Numbered from the stretch's first letter, positions 36,728 through 46,053 are shown. The stretch: 64,000 bases of DNA from Evansella caseinilytica (GCF_900107275.1 NZ_FNPI01000010.1:1-64000); one strand, 5' to 3'. Numbers and translations: made by a program. Notes: generated from the sequence alone by a model not told the origin.

Positions 36728-37903
36728 ATGTTAGCTGTTAATGGGGGCAAGCCGGTTCGCGGCAGTTTTTTATCATACGGTCAACAGTGGATCGACGAGA
36801 AAGATATCGAAAGTGTCGTAAACACGTTGAAAAGCCCGCTGTTGACCCAGGGGCCGATGGTTCATGCGTTTGAACAACGGGTAGCTGATTATGTCGGCAC
36901 GAAGTATGCGGTGGCGTTTTCCAATGGGACCGCGGCCCTTCACGCGGCTTATTTCGCGGCGGGGCTTACCGCCGGCGATGAAATGATCACGTCGCCGATT
37001 ACCTTTGTGGCAACCTCTAATGCCGCTTTATATTTACAGGCGAAGCCAATATTTGCTGACATTGATGCCGCAACGTATAATTTAGATCCGAATAAAGCGG
37101 AACTATTGATTACCGATAAAACGAAGCTGCTCGTTCCCGTGGACTTTACCGGGCAGCCTGCCGATATGGATGCCTTTCGTAGGCTGGCAGATAAATACAA
37201 TTTGACGCTCATTAGCGACGGTGCCCACTCCTTAGGGGCAAGCTACAATGGTCAACCGGTAGGAAGGCAGGCGGATATGACGATGTTCAGCTTTCACCCC
37301 GTGAAACCGGTCACGACGGGGGAAGGCGGAGTGATCGTAACCGACAATGAAGAATACTACGAAAAGCTGCAATTATTCCGGTCGCACGGCATTGTGAAAA
37401 GCAGCGCTGATATTGACGGACCTTGGTATTACGAAATGGTCGAGCTCGGAATGAATTACCGCCTGCCGGATATTCAGGCAGCGCTTGGCTACAGTCAGAT
37501 GGAGAAGCTTGATTTGTTCATTCAGCGGCGGCGGGAGATTGCAGCCAAGTATACAGCTGCTTTTTCCGACGTGGACGGTGTCCTTCTGCCGGAGCAATTG
37601 AACAGCGCAGCTTCTGGCTGGCATATTTATGTGTTGCGCTTCCCAGTGGAAAAGTTTACTGTGGGAAGGAAGCAAATATTTACCGCATTGAGGGCGGAAA
37701 ATATCGGAGTGCATGTTCATTACATTCCGGTATACATACAGCCGTATTACGAGCGGCTCGGATACCGGCGCGGCTTATGTCCGCTTGCGGAGAAATGGTA
37801 TGAAGAAGCGATGACCTTGCCGATTTTCCCGAAAATGACCGATCAGGATGCAGAAGATGTCATCCGCGCGGTGAAAAAGGTTGTTGCCGCATATTTGAAG
37901 TGA
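36728..37903 (+). CDS. pseC: UDP-4-amino-4,6-dideoxy-altrosamine transaminase, PseC
   Basis: A 391-residue pyridoxal-phosphate aminotransferase of the DegT/DnrJ/EryC1 family that adds the C4 amino group to the PseB product. FSNGTAALHAAYFAAGLTAGDEMITSPITFVATSNAALY, SDGAHSLGASYNG and the lysine of SFHPVKPVTTGEGG (Schiff-base site) are visible, with EMVELGMNYRLPDIQAALGYSQ following. GGGGAGTGG precedes ATG 36728. It ends the compact pse run. A GTTCAAAAA hairpin follows. Confidence 0.95.
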   Translation: MLAVNGGKPVRGSFLSYGQQWIDEKDIESVVNTLKSPLLTQGPMVHAFEQRVADYVGTKYAVAFSNGTAALHAAYFAAGLTAGDEMITSPITFVATSNAALYLQAKPIFADIDAATYNLDPNKAELLITDKTKLLVPVDFTGQPADMDAFRRLADKYNLTLISDGAHSLGASYNGQPVGRQADMTMFSFHPVKPVTTGEGGVIVTDNEEYYEKLQLFRSHGIVKSSADIDGPWYYEMVELGMNYRLPDIQAALGYSQMEKLDLFIQRRREIAAKYTAAFSDVDGVLLPEQLNSAASGWHIYVLRFPVEKFTVGRKQIFTALRAENIGVHVHYIPVYIQPYYERLGYRRGLCPLAEKWYEEAMTLPIFPKMTDQDAEDVIRAVKKVVAAYLK

Positions 37904-37904
37904 T

Positions 37905-37943
37905 TGTTCAAAAAGATCGTTTTTTAATCTTTTTGAATATGAT
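37905..37943 (+). terminator. minimal GTTCAAAAAGAT hairpin acting as terminator
   Basis: TGTTCAAAAAGAT and ATCTTTTTGAATA pair around CGTTTTTTA immediately after the pseC stop. It is the shortest form of the interspersed repeats and has a U-rich right arm. Confidence 0.65.
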
Positions 37944-38021
37944 ATACAAATAATAGTATGAATTTATGAGAAAATACAGTGTCATTTCGGCAAAAAAGTC
38001 GATTGCAGGGGAGTTTCTCTT

Positions 38022-39041
38022 ATGAATATTTTGGTAACCGGCGGTGCCGGCTTTATAGGTTCGAATTTTGTTAAGTATATGCTTTCTAAATATCAGTACA
38101 CGATTGTCAATTTGGATTTGTTGACGTACGCAGGAAATCTTATCAATTTGGAAGCGGCTGAGAAAAACAGGAACTATCATTTTGTCAAAGGAAATATTTG
38201 TAACCGGGAACTGCTGGAAGCTATTTTTCAAAAGTATGCAATCAACGTTGTCATTCATTTTGCTGCCGAATCCCATGTTGACCGAAGCATCGAGGATCCG
38301 GAAATTTTTATCAGAACGAATGTGCTCGGCACCCAGGCGTTGCTTGATACAGCGAAAAAATATTGGATCCGGAACCGCTCGGATAAACATTGCCGTGAAT
38401 TCAAGGTGGGGGCTAAATTTATTCAGATATCCACCGATGAAGTTTACGGTACGTTAGGAAAAACAGGGTATTTCACCGAAGAAACATGCCTTGCTCCGAA
38501 CAGTCCATATTCCGCTTCGAAGGCGTCGGCAGACATGGTGGTCAGGGCATACCATGAAACGTACGGTCTGCCGATGAATATCACGCGCTGCTCCAATAAT
38601 TACGGACCGTATCAGTATCCGGAGAAGCTGATTCCTTTAATGATCTTGCGCGCGTTGAAAGGGCAGACTCTTCCCGTCTACGGGGACGGGAAACAAATTC
38701 GCGACTGGCTTCATGTAGAGGATCATTGCCGGGCAATCGATGCGGTACTTCATCGTGGGCGCTTAGGGGAAGTGTATAACATCGGCGGCAATAACGAAAA
38801 AGAAAATATCGCCATTGTGCAATCGATTCTTCATTATCTCAAAAAAGATGAGAAGCTCATTGAATTCGTCACCGACCGACTCGGCCATGACCGGAGATAC
38901 GCCATTGACAATGCGAAAATAAAACGGGAGTTAGGCTGGACTCCCGCCTACTCTTTCCGTGTTGGACTGGAAATGACGATCCAATGGTATTTAGAAAATA
39001 CGAAATGGACCGAAGCAGTGACAAAGAGAACATACTCCTAA
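38022..39041 (+). CDS. rmlB: dTDP-glucose 4,6-dehydratase RmlB
   Basis: A 339-residue SDR enzyme that makes dTDP-4-keto-6-deoxy-glucose. TGGAGFIGSNF, NLDLLTYAGNLINL, HFAAESHVDRSIEDP, IQISTDEVYGTL, YSASKASADMVVRAYHETYGLP, RCSNNYGPYQYPEKLIPLM and RDWLHVEDHCRAI are typical. A short run near 110-120 (KKYWIRNRSDKHC) is longer than in most RmlB. rmlA, rmlC and rmlD are not in the window, so its product's fate is unknown; an unrelated 6-deoxy-sugar such as an amino-fucose could be made. GGGGAGTTT precedes the ATG. Confidence 0.93.
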   Translation: MNILVTGGAGFIGSNFVKYMLSKYQYTIVNLDLLTYAGNLINLEAAEKNRNYHFVKGNICNRELLEAIFQKYAINVVIHFAAESHVDRSIEDPEIFIRTNVLGTQALLDTAKKYWIRNRSDKHCREFKVGAKFIQISTDEVYGTLGKTGYFTEETCLAPNSPYSASKASADMVVRAYHETYGLPMNITRCSNNYGPYQYPEKLIPLMILRALKGQTLPVYGDGKQIRDWLHVEDHCRAIDAVLHRGRLGEVYNIGGNNEKENIAIVQSILHYLKKDEKLIEFVTDRLGHDRRYAIDNAKIKRELGWTPAYSFRVGLEMTIQWYLENTKWTEAVTKRTYS

Positions 39042-39083
39042 TACAGAGTGAGAGCATGGACGACGGGGAAGGGATATCATCTC

Positions 39084-39210
39084 AGTGTTTTAAATGTCCT
39101 CAAGGGGCGTTTATGAGGACAAAATGGAGGTCGAAGCAGGTTAAAATGTCCTCAAGAAAGGTTTATGAGGACAAAATCGAGTCCGCAGCCCGCCGATTTG
39201 TCCTCAAAAA
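39084..39210. repeat. tandem TGTCCTCA/TGAGGACA hairpins
   Basis: AAATGTCCTCAAG...GTTTATGAGGACAAAAT occurs twice (about 39092-39126 and 39146-39177), each able to form an eight-base hairpin. A third half-site, TTTGTCCTCAAAA, follows at about 39198. No gene covers it. It may be a regulatory or mobile repeat. Confidence 0.6.
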
Positions 39211-39332
39211 AGAAATATGTATCAATGCTGGACTTTATTCTTCTAAATCGATGTTCACGTGCAGATCAGAGGCCGCCAAATAAAGCACACACTAATATGT
39301 TAAATTTCCTGAAGTGCTGATGACGCTTCCCC

Positions 39333-40172
39333 TCAATTGTTTATCACCCGTTTCGGGGAATAGCCGGTTATTTTTTTGAATGCTTTAAAGAAGGTTGAAT
39401 AATCGCCAAAGCCAACAGAATGCGCCACATTCAGTGCAGGTTTTCCAGCCACCAGCAGCTCCATTGCCCTCATAATTCGTTTATAGGTAATATACTCAAT
39501 CACGGTAAAACCGGTGTTCCTTTTAAATAAGTGACATAAGTAATATTTATTAACGAAAAACCTCTCCTGCAGGGAATCCAGTGTAATTTTTTCCTCCAGA
39601 TGGTTATTGATGAAATCTAAAATAGCGGCTATTTTTTGATCGTCTTTGTGACTGTCTACGACAGGGTTATTATATTTTGAAAGATGCTGATTGATCTTAA
39701 TGAGCATCTGGATAAAAAAAATTTTCATCAAGATTTGACTTTCAGGAGCAGGGTCTAAAGAAGCCTTCTCGATGTTTTCCCACAGTTCACCGATCCCATT
39801 GTCCAAGACATTTTTTGCGGGAATCATATTAAAGCAGCCAAGTTTCCTTTTTTCAATATAAGCAAGCAGGTTATATTGTTCCGTTTGATAAGGGGAAACG
39901 TATTCAGGTTTAAAGTGAATGTATTTGCGTTCATAGGAAGCTTTAGAGAGAAACACGATACGGTGCAGTTCTTTAGAATTAGTAATAATTAAATCATATG
40001 GACGAAGCTTGTAAGCCTGCCCTTCAATATAGTAAGTCAGATCCCCTGAAATAAAGTAAAACATTTCATAACAATCATGGATGTGCGTGGCGACATCAGT
40101 TGGAGGTTCTGTTACCATATGGACGAAAGAAAAATGATTGCTGCTATAATGCAGGATTTGTTTGTCCATCAC
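39333..40172 (-). CDS. AraC-family transcriptional regulator with cupin sensor
   Basis: A 279-residue regulator. An N-terminal cupin-like sugar-sensing part (about 15-110, with HIHDCYEMFYFISGDLTYYIEG) is followed by a C-terminal pair of helix-turn-helix motifs (about 180-278, INNHLEEKITLDSLQERFFVNKYYLCHLFKRNTGFTVIEYITYKRIMRAMELL...VGFGDYSTFFKAFKKITGYSPKR). GGGGAAGGGTG lies before the start. It is divergent from a sugar isomerase/oxidoreductase pair and probably activates it in response to a sugar. Confidence 0.93.
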   Translation of the reverse strand: MMDKQILHYSSNHFSFVHMVTEPPTDVATHIHDCYEMFYFISGDLTYYIEGQAYKLRPYDLIITNSKELHRIVFLSKASYERKYIHFKPEYVSPYQTEQYNLLAYIEKRKLGCFNMIPAKNVLDNGIGELWENIEKASLDPAPESQILMKIFFIQMLIKINQHLSKYNNPVVDSHKDDQKIAAILDFINNHLEEKITLDSLQERFFVNKYYLCHLFKRNTGFTVIEYITYKRIMRAMELLVAGKPALNVAHSVGFGDYSTFFKAFKKITGYSPKRVINN

Positions 40173-40334
40173 CCTTCCCCCTTTCTTCTTATTTTAGTAA
40201 ATGCAAAGGCTTACTTCAAGATGAGATAAGCAATATTTGCAATTTATTAAGCAACAAACACAATGCTTCTTTCCAAAACTTAAACTAGAATACTAAGTAA
40301 TTATAAAGAAGAATAAGCGAAAGGGTGTTTCAGT

Positions 40335-41192
40335 ATGGGGAAATTTATCTTATCTGCTTTTGCGGACGAAATCGATGAGAATCTAAAAACACAGATGGAT
40401 GTTTTAGAGCAGCACGGTATTAAACATATTGAAATGAGAGGCGTAAATGGGAAACAGCTCGTTGATTATTCCTTAGAAGAAGTGAAGGACATAAAGCGTC
40501 AACTTGATGAACGAGGATTTAAGCTTTCTGCGGTTGGTTCTCCGATTGGGAAGGTGAAGATTACCGACGGGTTTGGCCCACACTTCGAGCTGTTTAAACA
40601 TACGTTGGAGATTGCCAAAATTATGGAATGTCAGTATATCAGAATGTTCAGCTTCTTTATTCCGGAAGGAGAGGAACCGGCTAAGTATCGTGACGAAGTG
40701 ATCAATCGGTGGAAAGAATTTATAAAAGCAGCAGAAGGGAAAGGAGTTACACTTCTTCACGAAAATGAGAAAGGCATTTATGGCGATACTCCGGAAAATT
40801 GTCATGATTTGCTCTCCACGTTAAATTCAGACTGCGTTAAAGGGATCTTTGACTTTGCAAATTTTGTGCAGTGTGATGTTAAAAATTATCCCGATGGCTT
40901 TGAATTGCTGAAGGACTATATTGCATATGTCCATATTAAGGACGCTGTCTACAGCGATCACCACGTTGTGCCGGCCGGAGAAGGGGACGGGAAGGTCAAA
41001 GAAATATTAGAGGAGCTTTACGACAATGGGTACAAAGGATTTTTATCGCTTGAACCTCATCTTTCCAATTTTAATGGTTTTGCATATCTTGAGCACGACT
41101 CACCTGGTTTTCATTTGCCGGAGGGTGGGGCTAGAAGTTTTGCAATAGCTGTACAAGCACTTAAAAAATTGTTAAAACAAATTGAAAAATAA
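40335..41192 (+). CDS. sugar phosphate isomerase/epimerase (xylose-isomerase-like TIM barrel)
   Basis: A 285-residue single-domain AP-endonuclease-2-type TIM barrel. Metal-ligand candidates are visible: the glutamates of LLHENEKG, the Asp of GIFDFANF, the His of YVHIKD and the Glu of SLEPHL. Members act on ketoses or inositol derivatives; the exact substrate cannot be read. The oxidoreductase follows after 15 bases, and an AraC regulator is divergent, so a sugar catabolic unit is likely. AAGGGTGTTTC gives the ribosome site. Confidence 0.9.
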   Translation: MGKFILSAFADEIDENLKTQMDVLEQHGIKHIEMRGVNGKQLVDYSLEEVKDIKRQLDERGFKLSAVGSPIGKVKITDGFGPHFELFKHTLEIAKIMECQYIRMFSFFIPEGEEPAKYRDEVINRWKEFIKAAEGKGVTLLHENEKGIYGDTPENCHDLLSTLNSDCVKGIFDFANFVQCDVKNYPDGFELLKDYIAYVHIKDAVYSDHHVVPAGEGDGKVKEILEELYDNGYKGFLSLEPHLSNFNGFAYLEHDSPGFHLPEGGARSFAIAVQALKKLLKQIEK

Positions 41193-41207
41193 TGAGGAGG
41201 AGCTCAA

Positions 41208-42365
41208 GTGAAAAAAGTACGTATCGGAGTTATTGGGATTGGAGCGATGGGGAGTATTCATGCTAAGTACCTGTTTGATGGGAGGATCCCCCATGCGGAG
41301 CTTACGGCCGTGTGTGATAGCAATACCGAAAGATTAGACTGGGCAAAACAAAGCTTTGGCGACAAGGTGCAGCTATTTGATAACTCTGATCTTTTCTTTG
41401 CGTCCAAATCATGCGATGCTGTTATGATTGCGACACGTCATTATGATCACCCTATTTTAGCGATACAATCATTAAAAGAGGGCTGCCATACGCTGATTGA
41501 AAAACCAGCTGGTGTGTATACAAAGGCCGTAAGAGAGATGAATAAGGTTGCACAGAAAAGTGATAAAGTATTCGGCATTATGTATAACCAAAGAACAAGT
41601 CCGTTGTATCAAAAGGTGAAGGATTTGGTCGAATCAGGGGAGCTTGGAAAACTCAAACGAACGATCTGGATTATTACCGATTGGTACAGGCCGCAAAGTT
41701 ATTATGATGCAGGGGAGTGGCGAGCAACGTGGCGCGGCGAAGGAGGCGGCGTGCTGTTGAATCAAGATCCGCATCAACTGGATTTATGGCAGTGGATTTG
41801 TGGGATGCCGAAGCGTGTACGCTCGTTTATGACCTTTGGCAAGTACCGCGATATCGAGGTCGAGGATGATGTGACCACCTTTGTCGAATATGACCATGGA
41901 GCGACGGGGCTTTTTGTAACGAGCACGGGTGAAGCACCGGGAACGAACCGTTTGGAAGTGAGCGGGGACAGAGGAAAAGTCGTCATCGAAAATGACAAGC
42001 TGACATTTTGGCGATTACGTGTACCGGAAAGTGAATTTAACCGCGAGTTTAGAGGTGGCTTTGGCAGTCCTGAGTGCTGGAAATGTGAGATTCCAATCCA
42101 TGGCGAAAATGCCCAACACATAGGTATCATCAAGGACTGGATCAACGCTATCTTAAACGGAACGGAGCTGTTGGCCCCAGGAGTGGAGGGCATTAACGGT
42201 CTCACGATTTCCAATGCGATGCATTTATCTGCCTGGACGGATCGGTGGGTGGATATCCCCTTCGACGAAGATTTATTTTATAAAAAGCTCAAAGAGAGAA
42301 TCGATCACTCCACATTTCAGAAACGCGGTGGGAATGAAACCTTGGATGTATCGGGGACGTATTAG
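41208..42365 (+). CDS. Gfo/Idh/MocA family NAD(P)-dependent oxidoreductase
   Basis: A 385-residue dehydrogenase. The Rossmann motif GVIGIGAMGSIHAKYL is followed by CDSNTERLDWA, ATRHYDH, the catalytic-region EKPAGVY and NQRTSPLYQKVKDLVESGELGKL, then GEGGGVLLNQDPHQLDLWQWI. It would oxidise a sugar or inositol. It is paired with the isomerase and ends just before a family A repeat. GAGGAGGAG precedes the GTG start. Confidence 0.93.
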   Translation: MKKVRIGVIGIGAMGSIHAKYLFDGRIPHAELTAVCDSNTERLDWAKQSFGDKVQLFDNSDLFFASKSCDAVMIATRHYDHPILAIQSLKEGCHTLIEKPAGVYTKAVREMNKVAQKSDKVFGIMYNQRTSPLYQKVKDLVESGELGKLKRTIWIITDWYRPQSYYDAGEWRATWRGEGGGVLLNQDPHQLDLWQWICGMPKRVRSFMTFGKYRDIEVEDDVTTFVEYDHGATGLFVTSTGEAPGTNRLEVSGDRGKVVIENDKLTFWRLRVPESEFNREFRGGFGSPECWKCEIPIHGENAQHIGIIKDWINAILNGTELLAPGVEGINGLTISNAMHLSAWTDRWVDIPFDEDLFYKKLKERIDHSTFQKRGGNETLDVSGTY

Positions 42366-42370
42366 AGGAA

Positions 42371-42513
42371 GTTCAAAAAAGTGCGGGATACAGCGCCTGC
42401 CAATCTCAACGCCAGCGTTGCCCCTGTGCTGCTCACGTACTCGTGTACGCTGCGCTGCTCGAGCCTGCCGCGCCTCGACCTTGTTGCCGCTGTTATGTCC
42501 TCCTTTTTGAACA
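42371..42513 (-). repeat. interspersed GTTCAAAAA repeat, family A copy 5 (near complete, inverted)
   Basis: On the minus strand it runs GTTCAAAAAGGAGGACATAA...CGAGCAGCGCAGCGTACACG...TACGTGAGCAGCACAGG...GGCGTTGAGATTGGCAGGCG...CACTTTTTTGAAC. It matches copy 2 base for base over most of its length and has the best preserved inverted termini of the family. It starts six bases after the oxidoreductase stop. Confidence 0.8.
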
Positions 42514-42581
42514 AATACTATAAATATTACTAATTCATCCTACTCATTACCTATTTATTGAATTGTTGATATTTCCTCACA

Positions 42582-42610
42582 TTGACACATTCTTTCACAC
42601 ATGCTAGTTT
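42582..42610 (+). promoter_or_regulatory. possible promoter of the TPM/pspA unit
   Basis: TTGACA (42582-42587), a 17-base spacer and TAGTTT (42605-42610). The -35 box is perfect and the -10 box poor. It lies about 50 bases before the gene at 42659. Confidence 0.35.
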
Positions 42611-42658
42611 TTAGGTAGGAGTTTCAAAGGCTTGAATACGTAAGGGAGTGGACATTTT

Positions 42659-44227
42659 ATGAGCAGAAGCAGAGGAGGAGGCAGCCAAGGGGGAAACAAA
42701 AGCAGTAGTTCTATTGGCGGAGGAAGAAGTGGTGCCGGACGCAGCAGCAGCTCCAGCGCAGGAAGAAACAGAGGATCTGCATCCTCTTCATCTAATGGCG
42801 GGAAAAACAGGGGATCTTCAGCAGCTAGTTCACAGAACAAGCAAGGCTCTTCTTCAAGTGTGACGAAAAATCGAGAGGCATCTTCAGCTAGTACAGAAAC
42901 TAAGACGAATTCTTCTAATAGCGCTAAAAATAGCAATAGCTTTTATTCTTCCCAGTCTGGGAACCAACATCATCAAGATTACACGGACAGAGAGAGTATT
43001 GCGGCAAATAAAAGTAAGCGTAACGACTTTTTGTCTAACGAACGAGATCGTTATGACGAAAATAGTTATACGGACGAGAGGAGGAGACGCGGTTTTTTTG
43101 AATCCGATTCCAGATATGACCGAGACCGTTTCCCTTCGGATCGGAGAAGATTCGATGATCGATCCGATTCATACAGAGATAGTCGCCATCCTTATCATGA
43201 TCACCGTGACCGCGATCGTTATGATAGACGCGATCGTGATTATGATCGTGGATACTACAATGATGACCGTGATCGCCGCGATGGCTATGGCTATTCTCGT
43301 GACGAATACTATGATCGCACTGATCATCGCTATGATACTGATTATGAGGAACGTCAACGCAATGGTCTCCATTATCAGAAGAATCGCCATTCACGCGGAT
43401 ATTCCTCCGGTTATCATAATGGAAGACGGGATGACCATTACCATAAAGAAGATAAGAAGAAACGTTGGGGCCTTTATATGCGTTGGTTCATAAAGATTTT
43501 TGCCGTACTTTTTGTGATAGGGATTATCGCCTCGATCCTCGATTGGATGTTTTTTTCTTCAGGGGATACAGGACGTGAACCGCTTCCGGAAGGGGCGGTA
43601 AATGAAACAAGCTATTATACCGATGAGCTTCATTGGATTGAGAATGAAAGAGAACTACTGAAAGGGATGGAGACTTTTTATGACAAAACCGGCGTTCAGC
43701 CCCATCTGGTTATCACAGATAACGTAGAGGGGAATACAGCGCCTTCCCTGGCTGATGTGGAACAATATACGCAAAGTCTCTATCAGGAATTGTTTACAGA
43801 TGAAGCGCACCTGTTGCTCGTCTTTTTAGAAAACGAATCGCAGGAATATATGACGTATTATGTGGTGGGATCGCAAGCGGAAAGTGTGATTGACGCTGAA
43901 GCAGGCGATATGTTACTTGATTCTATTGACCATTACTATGTGGAAGAAGATATGACTGACGCGGCGTTTTTTAGTCATTCTTTCGAGCGCGCTGCGGATC
44001 AAATCATGGAGAAGACAGAAAGCAGCCTTAGCACCGCTTCGACTATCATTGCTATCATCTTATTATCAGCCGGCTATGGAGGATATAAATGGTGGAAGAG
44101 GAAGCGGGAAAAAGAGGAGCTTGAGAAACAAAGAATGGAAGAAGTTCTAAAGCAGCCGCTGCCAACTTTCGGCGCAAGCGAAGCAGAGGAATTAGCGAAA
44201 AAATATCAAGATACTAATGACAACTAA
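42659..44227 (+). CDS. TPM-domain membrane protein with long low-complexity N-terminus
   Basis: A 522-residue protein. Residues 1-105 are almost only Ser, Gly, Asn, Lys and Arg; residues about 106-265 form a second low-complexity part of Arg, Asp and Tyr with RDRYDR-like units; a transmembrane segment lies at about 276-300; a TPM-like domain (about 310-450, PEGAVNETSYYTDE...LLVFLENESQEYMTYYVVG) follows; a second hydrophobic segment lies at about 458-478, with a charged cytoplasmic tail. The TPM fold occurs in envelope-stress proteins; in B. subtilis the ydjH product near pspA carries one. The low-complexity part could phase-separate or bind nucleic acid or membrane, which is speculation. PspA is the next gene. 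Confidence 0.85.
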   Translation: MSRSRGGGSQGGNKSSSSIGGGRSGAGRSSSSSAGRNRGSASSSSNGGKNRGSSAASSQNKQGSSSSVTKNREASSASTETKTNSSNSAKNSNSFYSSQSGNQHHQDYTDRESIAANKSKRNDFLSNERDRYDENSYTDERRRRGFFESDSRYDRDRFPSDRRRFDDRSDSYRDSRHPYHDHRDRDRYDRRDRDYDRGYYNDDRDRRDGYGYSRDEYYDRTDHRYDTDYEERQRNGLHYQKNRHSRGYSSGYHNGRRDDHYHKEDKKKRWGLYMRWFIKIFAVLFVIGIIASILDWMFFSSGDTGREPLPEGAVNETSYYTDELHWIENERELLKGMETFYDKTGVQPHLVITDNVEGNTAPSLADVEQYTQSLYQELFTDEAHLLLVFLENESQEYMTYYVVGSQAESVIDAEAGDMLLDSIDHYYVEEDMTDAAFFSHSFERAADQIMEKTESSLSTASTIIAIILLSAGYGGYKWWKRKREKEELEKQRMEEVLKQPLPTFGASEAEELAKKYQDTNDN

Positions 44228-44243
44228 AAATATTGATAGTGGA

Positions 44244-44397
44244 TGTTCAAAAAGTTTGGCAGACAGTACCTGGAAATCTCAATACCAGCAGCGTTGCCTC
44301 TGTGCTGTTCATGTGCGTGTTATGTACGCTGCGCTGCCTGAGGCTGCGGTTAGCCTCGCCCTTCCTGGTGCTGTTCTTCCACCCCTTTTTGAATAAA
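44244..44397 (-). repeat. interspersed GTTCAAAAA repeat, family A copy 6 (inverted)
   Basis: On the minus strand it begins TTTATTCAAAAAGGGGTGG, continues GGCAGCGCAGCGTACATAAC and ends GCCAAACTTTTTGAACATCC. It lies in the gap between the TPM gene and pspA, so it is probably transcribed with them. Confidence 0.72.
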
Positions 44398-44420
44398 CAT
44401 TTCGTTAGGAGGGATTAGAA

Positions 44421-45101
44421 ATGTCCATTTTAGCTCGTTTCCAAGATATTGTCAGTGCGAATATTAATACAATGCTTGAGCGGATGGAAAATCCAGAGAA
44501 AATGATTGACCAATTGTTACATAATCTAATAATGGATTTAGCCGAAGTGCGACAAAGCACAGCGAGTGTCATCGCGGAAGAGACAAGGGCGAAACAGCTA
44601 GTTGATGAGAACAATGCAGCGGTATTAAAGTATACCGAGCTTGCGAAAAAAGCATTAACAGCAGGCAATGAAAATGATGCCCGTGTTTTCTTAGTCAAAA
44701 AACAAGAGTTGGAGGACAGCGGAGTCGGTCTTGCCAACAACTATGCGTCAGCCCATGAGAATGCGAGCAAAATGAGACAAATGCACGATAAGCTTGCTGC
44801 GGATATTCACAAGCTCAAGGCTCGTCGTGACATGCTTAAAGCCAGGTTGTCAGCAGCGAAAGCGCAGGAAAAAATAAATGGCAAGGGCCAATCGGCTGGC
44901 AACGCTGGAAATGTACTCGGTTCCTTTGACCGAATGGAAGAGGATGTTTCACTCCGCTATGAAGAGGCGAGTGCGCTGGCATCTTTAAGAGAAGAACCTA
45001 TTGATGAAGTAAAGCTTCTTGAAGAGAAATATGCAGCCGACCAAGGTTCGGCTGCAGTAGAAGATGAATTGCAACGTATGAAGAAAAAGATGGGCTTATA
45101 A
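44421..45101 (+). CDS. pspA: phage-shock protein A (PspA/IM30 family)
   Basis: A 226-residue membrane-stress effector. MSILARFQDIVSANINTMLERMENPEKMIDQLL is the amphipathic start of the PspA/IM30 fold and long coiled-coil helices follow to the end (about 25-225). Family members form ring or rod assemblies on the inner membrane and protect it from leakage. AGGAGGGA precedes ATG 44421. Co-location with a TPM-domain protein resembles the ydjF-ydjH arrangement of B. subtilis, so a stress-response pair is likely. Confidence 0.93.
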   Translation: MSILARFQDIVSANINTMLERMENPEKMIDQLLHNLIMDLAEVRQSTASVIAEETRAKQLVDENNAAVLKYTELAKKALTAGNENDARVFLVKKQELEDSGVGLANNYASAHENASKMRQMHDKLAADIHKLKARRDMLKARLSAAKAQEKINGKGQSAGNAGNVLGSFDRMEEDVSLRYEEASALASLREEPIDEVKLLEEKYAADQGSAAVEDELQRMKKKMGL

Positions 45102-45106
45102 TTTGC

Positions 45107-45182
45107 TATTCTACGTATGTTGCGCTGCTCAAGGCACGAGCTTCGATCTGCTTGACGCTGTTAAAAGAGTCTGTTCAAAAAG
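45107..45182 (-). repeat. partial family A repeat, copy 7
   Basis: On the minus strand the block CGTGCCTTGAGCAGCGCAAC with a CGAAGCTCG neighbour matches the family A core, and GTTCAAAAAG lies at 45173-45182 on the plus strand. The rest is lost. Confidence 0.55.
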
Positions 45183-45285
45183 ACATCGGCTTCACTCATT
45201 GCATCTCGTATGTCCGAAAGATAATAAACACCCATTTGAACGAGCTATACACATCGGCTGTTTTCATAACATCTACGCTCAAACT

Positions 45286-45334
45286 GCTTGGTACTCTTCA
45301 CGCTGAAACGTGAGGAACCAAGCTTTTTTTATTT
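45286..45334 (+). terminator. terminator downstream of pspA
   Basis: GCTTGGTACTCTTCACG pairs with CGTGAGGAACCAAGC, leaving a GCTGAAA-type loop, followed by seven T residues. It is the only strong stop between pspA and the next repeat. Confidence 0.88.
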
Positions 45335-45429
45335 TTACAATATTGGACCGTAATGCAACAAAGTTTACGAAAACAGCTTTACAAAAAATGCTCCGTTTGC
45401 AAAGGAGGATATAGGCAATTAAAAGAGCG

Positions 45430-45837
45430 TGTTCAATGAGGCAATGGTTCCGCTCGATGCGCCCAATTCCGCCTAAGAGCTGCTCACGTCCTGCGTCTGC
45501 GGATACTCGACGCAAATTGACTCGTGAAGCACATTCAGGTTGCATTTGTGAGCAACGGCGGAATGTCACCATCCTCCAATTCCGCTTAAGTACCACTCAC
45601 GTCCTGTGAGTAACAGCGGAATGTCGTCATCCTGACTCTGAGAACCCCACTCATAGCCGGCTTGAAAAGAATGCATTGGCTCCACTCATTGTCTCTTCCT
45701 CTGCTAGTAGAACTCCGACGTCGATCCAAGTGTCAACGCTCGCGATGACACGATGAGACAGCTCGCAGCATTTCAGTGAAGTACGGCTCGTTGCATCGTG
45801 TATGTTCAAAAAGATAAAAAACGATCTTTTTGAACAT
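45430..45837 (+). repeat. interspersed repeat, family B copy 4 (tandem, largest)
   Basis: Holds two AATTCCGCC...GCGGAATG units in a row (about 45467-45571 and 45577-45632), then GGCTTGAAAAGAATGCATTG, CACTCATTGTCTCTTCCTCT, and a terminal hairpin GTTCAAAAAGAT-AAAAAACG-ATCTTTTTGAAC. The whole gap between pspA and pseI (45102-46053) contains no gene apart from this and the partial copy above. Confidence 0.8.
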
Positions 45838-46053
45838 GCACTAAAAACAAATAAAACAACCACAAGAAGATGTATTTTTTCAAGCGCCGGCGTTTCCTGA
45901 TGATGGGCACCTTGCCGATAGGGCATTATATCTTTTCCTGAAACATACATTGAAAACAGTAGTGATATCAGGAATGCAGGCGGGTACAACAGAAAAAAGG
46001 TGGTACGGAACCAGACACCGGAACCGTCAAATCGAAGCAACAGAGGAGGTTTT

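Noticed and set aside
39084-39210. Possible CRISPR array
   Set aside because: Only two and a half units with hairpin symmetry and no spacer regularity; no cas genes in the window.
42604-42936. Leucine/proline/glutamate-rich minus-strand ORF
   Set aside because: Antisense of the Ser/Gly-rich start of the TPM protein.
43035-43394. Histidine/aspartate-rich minus-strand ORF opposite the TPM gene
   Set aside because: It is the antisense of an Arg/Asp/Tyr-rich repeat; the codon pattern belongs to the plus strand.
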